Assembly (NCBI GenBank): GCA_937975765.1
Contig: CALJUR010000137.1
Span: 1-9,904, forward strand
DNA length: 9,904 nt
From: an uncultured Myxococcales bacterium
GTDB lineage: Bacteria; Myxococcota_A; UBA9042; DTJE01
Reading direction: 5' to 3'
The notes below the pieces were generated by a model. It had not been told where the DNA came from. It did no database searches and worked only from the letters and a program-made list of their open reading frames with translations. Each line of letters begins with the position of its first letter. Within the stretch, counting starts at the first letter, position 1. Made by a program: the position numbers and the translations under genes. Positions 1 to 6,353 of the stretch are shown in pieces.

Positions 1-111
1 CCTGCAGCCCGCCCGAGCACGGAGGCGGAGTCGATGGGTTTCGGAAGGAAACTCTCGACGCAGCCGGAGTCGCCTCGGGCGCACCTGACGATGGCCCCGT
101 CCCCCGCCTTC

Positions 112-2172
112 CTACGCGGGGCGCCGCCGGCGGGCCAGGAACCAGGACGACAGGGCGATCCCCAGCAGCAGGGCGGGTGACGACCCGGCCGATCCGCCCG
201 CGGCGCACCCGCCGCCGCCCTTCGGCGAGGGCACCGCCTCGACGACCGGCACATCCGCCGCGACCTCCGGGGCGGCGTCGGGCGCATCGGATCCGGCGGT
301 CGCGTCGCGGTCGGGGAGTCCGTCGGGCACGTCGAACGCGGGAGCGGAGTCCTCCTCGGCATCCGGCAGGTCCGGGGCGTCGGGTCCCGCGTCGTCCGTG
401 GCCGCATCGTCCGTCCCCGCGTCCGTCGCCGGCAGGTCCTCGGCGATCCCTTCCGCGGGTACGTCGGCCGGCGGCAACTCGGGCTCGACCGCGTCCGGTG
501 CCGCCTCGGCCACCTCCGCCTCGTCGGCGGGCCCGGCCTCCTCCGCCGGAGGCTCGGGCGGCCGCGGGACCGGCAGGCGCAGCGCCGTCGCCTCGCCGCC
601 CAGCACGATCTCGAACGCGGTGCCGGACTTCCGCCGCCGCCACGCCGGGTTCACCTCGAACCGGGGCGAGTTGGATGCCGTCACGATGACCCGGACCCGG
701 TGCCCCTTCGCGAAGACGTACGCGGTGCTCCACAGGTCCACCGACACGTCCACGGGCTGGCCGGGTACCACCTCGACCGGAGCCTCGCACCCGTCGCGCA
801 TCGACACCCGCTGGATGCCGTCGGTGATCAGGATCGACCGGCCGTCGGGATAGACGTCCGTCACGCGGACCGCGACGTCGGCGTCCTCGGCCGTCGGCAC
901 CACCCGCAGGTCGGCCCACACCCGACCGACCACGGTCAGCGGCTCGGCCAGCGGCTGCGACGTGAACAGCACCGCGTCCTCGCGCGATTCCACGCCGGAC
1001 TGGTCCATCGGGCCCGGATCGTCCACCAGGTTGCGGCCGCCCACCGTGGGGAACGGGTGGTCGGGGTCCAGCGGCACGCCCGCGCGGGCGTCGCCTTCCT
1101 GCGGCGCGGTCGCCAGCGCGCCTTCCCCCGCCAGGTACAGCCGCGTCTCGTCGGCGGGAATCGGCCAGTCCTCGGCCCCCTGCCAGGCGTTGCCGGGCGC
1201 GTCCGGCTCGTCCGGCCCCATCAGGTAGTACTGCACGCGCGGCCAGGCGTCGATGACGTCGTTGTAGCCGTCGAAGCACCACTGCAGGAACGACAGCGTC
1301 GTCGCGATGAGGTCCATCCCGGCGTTCGGGGGGAAGGTGCGCGGGCCCGCGACGCGCCCGCCGGCATGGTAGTGGTCGGTCGGGCCGATGACCAGGTACT
1401 GCCGGTCCCGGATCGCCGCTTCCGGCGAGGAACGGTACAGCCGGTAGCCGTCGATGGTCCCCTGCGTGAACACGTCGTACCAGCCGCCGAAGTGGATCGC
1501 GGACACGTGCAGGTCGGCCGCCTGTGCCGGCAGAACCCGCATCGGCGCCCACCACTCGTCGCAGGCGCGGTGGGACTCGAGGTTGGACAGCCATTCGCGG
1601 GCGTCCACCCAGCCCAGCCAAGCCTCGACGTCCCGCTGCCGGAACACGCCGCCGTTGAACGCGGTGTAGGTGTAGACGTCGCCGGTGGCGATGGCCAGCA
1701 ACTGGCACTGCAGGCCGGGGTCGGCGCCCGGGGCCATCAGGTAGGCCGGGATCGCCAGCGCCGAGGCGCCGCCCATCGCCACGCTGCCGTTGCACCAAGG
1801 CTGCGCCAGCAGCCAGTCCAGCGTCTCCTGGCCGTCCGCGCGGTCGGTGCGGAAGGCCTGGGGCTGGCCCTCGGACCCGCCCGCGCCCCGCGTGTACTGG
1901 AAGACCACGGCGTACCCGAAGGAGGTCGCCATGCCGAATTGCTCCTCGTAGTCGTACGGGTAGGGGGTGCGGATCAGCAGCGTCGGGAAGGGCCAGTTGG
2001 ACTCGCGGTCGTCGGGCAGCATGACCGTCGTTTCCAGCCGGGTTCCGTCGGGCATCGAAACCCATTCGGCCAGCGTGACCGGCCCTGCCTGGGCCGGCTC
2101 TGCCAGCAGCAGAGCCGCCAGCAGGCCGACTGCCGGGGCCGCGCGGGAAATCCTCCGGGTCCGGGGGTGCAT
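112..2172 (-). CDS. Secreted CocE/NonD-type S15 alpha/beta hydrolase with C-terminal anchoring tail
   Basis: 686 residues. It resembles the CocE/X-Pro-dipeptidyl-peptidase (S15) family, whose members cleave esters or peptides with a Ser-Asp-His triad; the substrate cannot be read. A signal peptide is clear: RTRR, a hydrophobic stretch at about 11-24, and AQA before residue 30. The alpha/beta-hydrolase part (about 32-310) has RTPY (Y71, the position of the CocE oxyanion Tyr), WCNGSVAMGGASAL with likely nucleophile S137, GGWYDVF with D233 and GPTDHYH with H267. CocE enzymes usually have GxSYxG; here it is GASALA, so the Tyr and last Gly are lost. A jelly-roll-like domain typical of the family follows to about 530. 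Residues ~533-650 are an Asp/Glu/Ala/Pro-rich linker. The end has GGGGC (C656), a hydrophobic helix and RRRR, resembling a MYXO-CTERM sorting signal. The start is supported by AGGAGG six bases upstream. The product is probably cell-surface anchored. Family call firm; activity less so. Confidence 0.88.
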   Translation of the reverse strand: MHPRTRRISRAAPAVGLLAALLLAEPAQAGPVTLAEWVSMPDGTRLETTVMLPDDRESNWPFPTLLIRTPYPYDYEEQFGMATSFGYAVVFQYTRGAGGSEGQPQAFRTDRADGQETLDWLLAQPWCNGSVAMGGASALAIPAYLMAPGADPGLQCQLLAIATGDVYTYTAFNGGVFRQRDVEAWLGWVDAREWLSNLESHRACDEWWAPMRVLPAQAADLHVSAIHFGGWYDVFTQGTIDGYRLYRSSPEAAIRDRQYLVIGPTDHYHAGGRVAGPRTFPPNAGMDLIATTLSFLQWCFDGYNDVIDAWPRVQYYLMGPDEPDAPGNAWQGAEDWPIPADETRLYLAGEGALATAPQEGDARAGVPLDPDHPFPTVGGRNLVDDPGPMDQSGVESREDAVLFTSQPLAEPLTVVGRVWADLRVVPTAEDADVAVRVTDVYPDGRSILITDGIQRVSMRDGCEAPVEVVPGQPVDVSVDLWSTAYVFAKGHRVRVIVTASNSPRFEVNPAWRRRKSGTAFEIVLGGEATALRLPVPRPPEPPAEEAGPADEAEVAEAAPDAVEPELPPADVPAEGIAEDLPATDAGTDDAATDDAGPDAPDLPDAEEDSAPAFDVPDGLPDRDATAGSDAPDAAPEVAADVPVVEAVPSPKGGGGCAAGGSAGSSPALLLGIALSSWFLARRRRPA

Positions 2173-2178
2173 CGGGTG

Positions 2179-2184
2179 CCTCCT
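2179..2184 (-). promoter_or_regulatory. Ribosome binding site of the S15-like hydrolase gene
   Basis: AGGAGG on the minus strand, six bases before the ATG at 2172. It is a perfect Shine-Dalgarno core and fixes this start; the signal peptide begins directly after it. Confidence 0.75.
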
Positions 2185-2199
2185 GACGCGCCGCGGCAG

Positions 2200-2228
2200 A
2201 ACCTACCGAACGGGACGCCTCCGTGCAA
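2200..2228 (-). promoter_or_regulatory. Putative sigma-70-type promoter of the S15-like hydrolase gene
   Basis: Read on the minus strand, TTGCAC (2228-2223) is followed after 17 bases by TAGGTT (2205-2200). The -35 keeps TTG and the -10 keeps the three most conserved positions (T, A and final T). The predicted start of transcription is near 2193, giving a leader of about 21 nt that includes the ribosome binding site. The -10 resembles the TAGGCT box found ahead of the gene at 3147. Sequence-only prediction. Confidence 0.4.
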
Positions 2229-2331
2229 GGGGCAGGACTTCCACCGGGAACCGTGTTTCGGGGTGGCCGGTCGGGATCCCTTCGTGCGATCCTCGGGGCG
2301 CGGACCGATGCCGGCCCGCCGAACCGCTTGC

Positions 2332-2337
2332 AAGGAG
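2332..2337 (+). promoter_or_regulatory. Ribosome binding site deciding the CinA-like start
   Basis: AAGGAG lies six bases before the ATG at 2344. An in-frame ATG at 2308 would add 12 residues but has only a poor G-rich upstream match, so 2344 is preferred. The family's first beta strand (AVLIIGNE) begins shortly after this start. Confidence 0.7.
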
Positions 2338-2343
2338 AAGTTC

Positions 2344-3090
2344 ATGACCGGAAATCCCGCCGCGACTTCGGCGGTGCTGATCATCGGGAACGAGGTGCTG
2401 TCGGGACGGACGCAGGACGCGAACCTCGCCTTCCTGGCGGCGCGCTTGTCGGACCTGGGCATCCCGGTCATCGAGGCGCGCGTGGTGCCCGACGAGGAGG
2501 ACGGGATCATCGAGGCGCTGCAAGCGTTGCAGGCGCGGGCGACCTACGTCTTCACGACCGGCGGCATCGGCCCGACCCACGACGACATCACGGCCGCGGC
2601 GATCGCGAAGGCCTTCGGGGTGCCCCTGGTGCGCGACCCCGAGGCCCTGCGCCGCCTGCGCGAGCACTACGCCGGGCTGGACGTCAACGAGGCCCGGCTG
2701 AAGATGGCGGACGTCCCGCAGGGGGCGACGCTGATCGACAACCCGGTGTCCACGGCGCCGGGCTTCCGGATCGGGAACGTCTTCGTGCTGGCCGGGGTGC
2801 CTTCGATCGCGCGGGCGATGTTCGACGCGCTGGCGCCTTCGCTGGCGGGCGGCCCTCCCGTGGTGTCCCGGACCGTGCCGTGCAGCATCCCCGAAGGCGA
2901 CTTCGCGGCCGACCTGGCCCAGGTGCAGGCGCGCCATCCCGACGTCAGCATCGGCTCCTACCCGTTCTTCCGGCCCGGCCGCGTCGGCGTGAACCTGGTC
3001 ATCCGGGGCACCGACCCGGCGGCGGTCGACGCGGCGGCGGCGGACGTCGAGGCCATGGTGCAGCGCCTGGTCCGGCAGCGTGGGGTTTGA
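2344..3090 (+). CDS. CinA N-terminal / MoaB-Mog-like molybdopterin-binding domain protein
   Basis: 248 residues, the length of a stand-alone MoCF_biosynth (MoaB/Mog/CinA-N) domain plus a short C-terminal subdomain. The opening AVLIIGNEVLSGRTQDAN and the signature TTGGIGPTHDDIT (residues 71-83) are hallmarks of the COG1058 'competence/damage-inducible protein A' group. VLAGVPSIARAMFDAL and PEGDFAADL match the later part of that family. The deamidase domain found in full-length CinA (PncC type, about 160 more residues) is absent. COG1058 proteins of this short form are common and their substrate is often unknown; some relatives are pyrophosphatases acting on nucleotide or cofactor compounds, and others handle molybdopterin. 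The protein is probably soluble and cytoplasmic. It is transcribed divergently from the S15-like hydrolase. An upstream open frame antisense to that hydrolase is not part of this gene. Family call is strong; a specific function cannot be given. Confidence 0.9.
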   Translation: MTGNPAATSAVLIIGNEVLSGRTQDANLAFLAARLSDLGIPVIEARVVPDEEDGIIEALQALQARATYVFTTGGIGPTHDDITAAAIAKAFGVPLVRDPEALRRLREHYAGLDVNEARLKMADVPQGATLIDNPVSTAPGFRIGNVFVLAGVPSIARAMFDALAPSLAGGPPVVSRTVPCSIPEGDFAADLAQVQARHPDVSIGSYPFFRPGRVGVNLVIRGTDPAAVDAAAADVEAMVQRLVRQRGV

Positions 3091-3116
3091 CGCGGCGCGG
3101 CCGCCGGCGATAGGCT
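3087..3116 (+). promoter_or_regulatory. Putative promoter of the FGE-like lipoprotein gene
   Basis: TTGACG (3087-3092, five of six bases of the -35 consensus) overlaps the stop codon of the CinA-like gene. It is followed after 18 bases by TAGGCT (3111-3116). The predicted transcription start is near 3123, about 24 nt before the GTG. This suggests the lipoprotein gene can be expressed independently of the gene before it. Prediction from sequence only. Confidence 0.45.
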
Positions 3117-3146
3117 GGCCCGTCCCGGAAACACAGGGGTTGCGAC

Positions 3147-4064
3147 GTGGGTCGGACCGGCATCCTCCTCTTGCTGGCATTCGTGGCGTTGGCGTTCGGG
3201 GGCGGTCCCGCGGGCTGCTCGTGCGACCGGTCGAGGGAGGGTCGGGCCCCCGCAAGGGCTCCGGAACCGCTCCGGGAGCGCCTGGAGAACCCGCCCGACG
3301 AGGACGTGCGGCAGCCGCCGATCGAGGTGCCCGACGGCATGGTGCACGTGCCCCGGGGGGCCTTCCGGATGGGCTGCGACGAGGAGGTCGACGGCGCGTG
3401 TGCCGCGACCGAGCGGCCGTCCCGGCAGGTGTGGGTCAGCGGCTTCTTCCTGGACCGGACCGAGGTGACCGTGGCGGCGTTCACGGCGTGCATCGCGGCC
3501 GGCTCGTGTTCGCCGCCCGTCTCCGCGGGCGAATGCAATTACGGCGAGGCGGACCGCGGGCAGTTCCCGATCAACTGCGTGACGTGGGACCAGGCGGTGC
3601 AGCACTGCGCGTTCGCGGGCAAGCGCCTGCCGACCGAGGCCGAGTGGGAGAAGGCGGCCCGGGGCACGGACGGCCGCACGTTCCCGTGGGGCGCCGACCT
3701 GCCCGACGCCGGGGGCACCTTCCGGGCCAACTGGGGCGAGGGGCTGGCGCGGCACCTGTGGATGCGGGACCAGTGGGAGTACGACGGGCCCGTCGGGTTC
3801 TTCCCGGAAGGTGCCGGGCCCTACGGCGCGCTGGACCAGGCGGGCAACGTCTCGGAGTGGGTCGCGGACGGGTACCGCGAGGGATACGCGCCGGACGACA
3901 CGCGGGACCCGGAGGTCGGCCCGACGGCCGAGGGGCGCGTGGTGCGGGGCGGCTCGTTCCGGGAGTATGCGCGCCGCCTGCGGACGTTCGTGCGCGACTG
4001 GCACGAGCCGACGTTCTGGTACAGCCACGTGGGCTTCCGGTGCGCGAAGGACGCCCCGCGGTAG
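3147..4064 (+). CDS. FGE/SUMF1-like (formylglycine-generating-enzyme fold) probable lipoprotein
   Basis: 305 residues from a GTG start with a weak AGGGG site seven bases upstream. The N-terminus is a hydrophobic segment (residues 6-20) ending in PAGC, so C24 is a possible lipidation site, though the Leu usual at -3 is Pro. From residue 71 the FGE-sulfatase fold is clear: GAFRMG (71-76), ERPSRQVWVSGFFLDRTEVT, INCVTWDQAVQHCAFAGKRL, LPTEAEWEKAARG (161-173), FPWG, GNVSEW (233-238), VVRGGSF and the terminal HVGFRCA. True formylglycine-generating enzymes carry a cysteine pair near the C-terminus that binds copper. The equivalent stretch here (RTFVRDWHEPTFWYSHVGF) has no such pair, so it is more likely a non-catalytic or otherwise repurposed family member. 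Secreted or lipidated FGE-fold proteins are abundant in deltaproteobacteria and often unassigned. Convergent with the permease gene, 40 nt away. Confidence 0.9.
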   Translation: MGRTGILLLLAFVALAFGGGPAGCSCDRSREGRAPARAPEPLRERLENPPDEDVRQPPIEVPDGMVHVPRGAFRMGCDEEVDGACAATERPSRQVWVSGFFLDRTEVTVAAFTACIAAGSCSPPVSAGECNYGEADRGQFPINCVTWDQAVQHCAFAGKRLPTEAEWEKAARGTDGRTFPWGADLPDAGGTFRANWGEGLARHLWMRDQWEYDGPVGFFPEGAGPYGALDQAGNVSEWVADGYREGYAPDDTRDPEVGPTAEGRVVRGGSFREYARRLRTFVRDWHEPTFWYSHVGFRCAKDAPR

Positions 4065-4080
4065 GGCGCGTTTCCCGCCC
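4064..4080. terminator. Weak hairpin between convergent genes
   Basis: GGGCG (4064-4068) can pair with CGCCC (4076-4080) across a 7-base loop, in the 40-bp gap between the FGE-like gene and the convergent permease gene. There is no T-run on either strand, and short GC stems are frequent by chance in this DNA. The position between two convergent ends is the main argument. Confidence 0.2.
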
Positions 4081-4104
4081 CCCGCCTCCCCTCCCTGGCC
4101 CGGC

Positions 4105-5004
4105 CTATGCCGCGAACAGGACGGCCACGCCGGCGACGGCCAGCAGGGTCCCCGCCACCGCCTGCGCCGTGACGCGGTCGCCCCGCAAGTGCGCGATCGG
4201 CAGCAGCAGGACCGGCGTGATCGACATGATGGCCGAGGCGACGCCGGCCTCGGTGCGGTGCACCGCCAGCAGGGACAGCGACACGCCCAGGAACGGTCCG
4301 GCGACGGCGCCGCCCGACAGCATCAGCATCGCGCGGGGGTTCCGGGTCGCCGCGACCACGCGCGGCCAGACGCGCGCCGCGGTGAACGCGATCGCGAAGC
4401 CCCCGATCCCGGCCAGCACCCGGATCTGCGTCGCGCCGAACGGGTCCTCGAAGGAGGCCATGCCCTGCTTGGACAGGACCAGGCCGCCCGCCTGGCCCAG
4501 GGCGCCCATCCCGGCCAGGATGACGCCCTGCAACCGCGCCGCCCGGGCCGACCCGTGCCCGTCGTCCCGCCGCCCCTGCAGGACCGTCCAGGCCACGCCC
4601 GCGACGGTCATCGCCATGCCCAGCCCCTGCGCGGGGCGCAGCTGCTCGCCCAGGAACGCCCACCCCAGCAGGGCGGTCGCCGGCGGCGCCAGGCACATCA
4701 CCAGCATCGACACGCGGGCACCGACCAGCACGAAGGACCGGAACAGGCACAGGTCGCCCAGCGTGAAGCCGACCAGTCCGGAAAGCGCCAGCCACGACCA
4801 GGCCTCGGGCGGGGCCTCCAGCGGCAGCGCCCGGCCGTGCACCGCCAGCCCGAACGTCGTCAGCAGCAGGAAGGCGACCAGCAGCCGGAACAGGTTGACG
4901 GGGACCGATCCGACGCGGTTCGAGGCGGCCTCGAACGCCACCGCCGAGCCGGTCCAGCAGAAGGCGGTGGCCAGCGCCGCCAGTTCCCCGATGCCGCCCG
5001 TCAT
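4105..5004 (-). CDS. EamA/DMT-superfamily permease
   Basis: 299 residues, the usual size of a two-repeat EamA transporter with about ten membrane helices. The first repeat begins GELAALATAFCWTGSAVAFE and closes with FLGEQLRPAQGLGMAMTVAGV. The second begins LQGVILAGMGALGQAGGLVL and closes with LRGDRVTAQAVAGTLLAVAGV. This recurring pattern of charged loop then Gly-rich helix is the EamA signature. Such inner-membrane proteins export metabolites or amino acids, but the substrate cannot be predicted from sequence. The ATG at 5004 is chosen because GGAGGG precedes it and the first helix begins eight residues later. The open frame runs further upstream to 5244, but that extension is Arg/Pro-rich, non-hydrophobic and overlaps the divergent exonuclease gene. 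It has its own likely promoter and sits divergently, 98 nt from the exonuclease gene. Confidence 0.88.
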   Translation of the reverse strand: MTGGIGELAALATAFCWTGSAVAFEAASNRVGSVPVNLFRLLVAFLLLTTFGLAVHGRALPLEAPPEAWSWLALSGLVGFTLGDLCLFRSFVLVGARVSMLVMCLAPPATALLGWAFLGEQLRPAQGLGMAMTVAGVAWTVLQGRRDDGHGSARAARLQGVILAGMGALGQAGGLVLSKQGMASFEDPFGATQIRVLAGIGGFAIAFTAARVWPRVVAATRNPRAMLMLSGGAVAGPFLGVSLSLLAVHRTEAGVASAIMSITPVLLLPIAHLRGDRVTAQAVAGTLLAVAGVAVLFAA

Positions 5005-5007
5005 CGA

Positions 5008-5013
5008 CCCTCC
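5008..5013 (-). promoter_or_regulatory. Ribosome binding site deciding the permease start
   Basis: GGAGGG on the minus strand ends three bases before the ATG at 5004, a slightly short spacing. It supports 5004 over the longer open frame reaching 5244. Confidence 0.6.
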
Positions 5014-5034
5014 GCTGCCCGCGCACGAGGCCGG

Positions 5035-5062
5035 ATTGTACCTTCGTTTCCGGGACTGTCGC
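5035..5062 (-). promoter_or_regulatory. Putative sigma-70 promoter of the permease gene
   Basis: On the minus strand TACAAT (5040-5035) matches the -10 consensus at five of six positions. GCGACA (5062-5057) stands 16 bases upstream and keeps GACA of the -35. Transcription would start near 5028, leaving about 24 nt before the ATG. It lies in the divergent 98-bp gap shared with the exonuclease gene. I did not find an equally good plus-strand promoter or a recognisable SOS box there. Confidence 0.4.
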
Positions 5063-5092
5063 AGCGTCGTGCGATGTTGCATGATGCTGCCC

Positions 5093-5097
5093 GGAGG
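5093..5097 (+). promoter_or_regulatory. Ribosome binding site deciding the GTG start of the MrfB-like gene
   Basis: GGAGG five bases before the GTG at 5103. An ATG at 5098 is nearer to the site but out of frame, so the GTG is the supported start. Confidence 0.65.
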
Positions 5098-5102
5098 ATG
5101 CC

Positions 5103-6353
5103 GTGGCCGACCCGCGACACGACCGGATCGCCGACCTGCTGAAGAGCCGCCTGGACGCGCTGAGGGAGCGCGACGGCGACCTGGGGGCACGGCGGGATCG
5201 GTTCCGTGCCCGCCGGGCCGCCGTCGTCCCCGCCGCGGCTCCACCCGGGGAGGCGACCGACGGGGTCCGCGTCGCGCCGGCGGCGTCCGGGGCTGCCGCC
5301 ATTCCCCGGTTCGGGGAACCGTTCGTGCCCGCGCCGGACGCGGCCGAGGCCGTCGGCCGCACCCTGTTCGCCCGTCGGGCCCCGGTCCCGGAAGGCCCCT
5401 CCGAGGCCGAGGTCGAGGCGATGCGGGCGCGCTGGATGGAGGCCCATCGCGGGGCCACGCCGGCCGAGGCCGTCGGCGGGCACCCCTCGGCGCGCCACCG
5501 CGACCTGATCGAGGTGCTGGAGGTCCGGACCGTCCGGGTGGGCGTCGGCGACCCGTTCGAACTGCGGCAGCGGCTGGCGCGGACCCTGCCGCTGATCCCC
5601 GGCGTGCGCGAGGCGACCTCCCACCGGCTGCGCCAGGAAGGGTTCGCCGACCTGGAGGCCCTGTGCGCCCACGACCGGTTCGGGTCGCAGGCCCGGTGCC
5701 TGTGCCGGCTGATCCGGGAGGACGACACGGCCCGGCTGGCGGACGCCGTCGGCAACCGGCTGGGACGGTCGGCGCCGCTGGCGCTGGCCCTGGCGTCGCT
5801 GCTGGACCCCGCGGACCTGCTGTTCCTGGACATCGAGACGATGGGCCTGTTCGGCGGCAGCCCGATCGTCGTGGTCGGCCTGGCGCACGCGCTGGGCGGC
5901 GCGCTGCAGGTGCGGCAGTGGGTCGCGGCCTCCCCGGATGCCGAGGCGGCGCTGGTGCGCGAGGTCGCCGACGCCGCGGCTTCCCACGCCGCCCTCGTCA
6001 CCTTCAACGGCCGTGCCTTCGACTGGCCCTACGTGTGCGGTCGCGCTGCCTTCTGGGGGCACCCGATCCTGTCCGACCCGGCCCACTTCGACCTGCTGCC
6101 GTTCTCCCGGCGGGCATGGCGCGGCACGACGACCGACTGCCGCCTGTCCACGCTGGCCCGCGAGGTGCTGGGCCTGCACCGCCAGGAGGACCTGCCGGGA
6201 TCGCTGGTGCCGCGGTTCTACCAGGAGTACCTGGACGACCCCGCGCACCGCGCCGGCCTGCTGGCCGCCATCGCGGTGCACAACCGGTACGACGTCGAGG
6301 AAACCGTGCGGCTGTTCGGCGCGCTGCAGGCGCTGGGGGACGACGATGGCTGA
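5103..6353 (+). CDS. mrfB: YprB/MrfB-type RNase H-like 3'-5' exonuclease
   Basis: 416 residues from GTG. The C-terminal half is an RNase H-like exonuclease domain of the YprB family. Acidic motif I is FLDIETMGLFGGSPIVVVGL with D243 and E245. Motif II is TFNGRAFDWPYV with N302 and D307. HFDLL (D330) follows, and the last motif is HNRYDVEETVRLF with D397. The sequence has the DEDD-type metal ligands of a 3'-5' exonuclease. Between the low-complexity N-terminus (about 1-120, rich in Arg/Ala/Pro) and the nuclease lies IPGVREATSHRLRQEGFADL from residue 165, which looks like a helix-hairpin-helix DNA-binding motif. In Bacillus subtilis the YprB homologue (MrfB) is the nuclease partner of the helicase MrfA in mitomycin C lesion repair. 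Here it is encoded first and overlaps the helicase gene by 8 nt, arguing for translational coupling and a shared role. The repair role is transferred from the family, not seen directly. Confidence 0.86.
   Translation: MADPRHDRIADLLKSRLDALRERDGDLGARRDRFRARRAAVVPAAAPPGEATDGVRVAPAASGAAAIPRFGEPFVPAPDAAEAVGRTLFARRAPVPEGPSEAEVEAMRARWMEAHRGATPAEAVGGHPSARHRDLIEVLEVRTVRVGVGDPFELRQRLARTLPLIPGVREATSHRLRQEGFADLEALCAHDRFGSQARCLCRLIREDDTARLADAVGNRLGRSAPLALALASLLDPADLLFLDIETMGLFGGSPIVVVGLAHALGGALQVRQWVAASPDAEAALVREVADAAASHAALVTFNGRAFDWPYVCGRAAFWGHPILSDPAHFDLLPFSRRAWRGTTTDCRLSTLAREVLGLHRQEDLPGSLVPRFYQEYLDDPAHRAGLLAAIAVHNRYDVEETVRLFGALQALGDDDG

Noticed and set aside
1..111. Possible gene fragment at the left edge
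   Set aside because: Some frames are open but none shows a start, ribosome binding site or recognisable protein sequence; nothing can be supported in these 111 bases.
102..121. Hairpin CCCCGC/GCGGGG at the end of the S15-like hydrolase gene as a terminator
   Set aside because: The stem overlaps the stop codon, has an 8-base loop and no T-run; probably chance.
225..576. Tandem DNA repeat suggested by the repetitive acidic linker
   Set aside because: The protein is compositionally biased (Asp/Ala/Pro/Glu), but I see no regular DNA or peptide repeat unit.
700..2343. Open frame upstream of and in frame with the CinA-like gene, antisense to the S15-like hydrolase
   Set aside because: The translation is His/Arg/Gln-rich low-complexity shadow sequence. 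The CinA-like gene has a good ribosome binding site and a family-typical N-terminus at 2344.
5041..5102. SOS/LexA box in front of the MrfB-like gene
   Set aside because: I found no CTGT-N8-ACAG, GAACN4GTTC or similar palindrome; only a short GCATGATGC palindrome, too short to call.
3821..6007. A 728-codon minus-strand open frame
   Set aside because: It overlaps three well-supported genes in a different frame and has only Ser/Arg/Ala/Gly-rich shadow composition.
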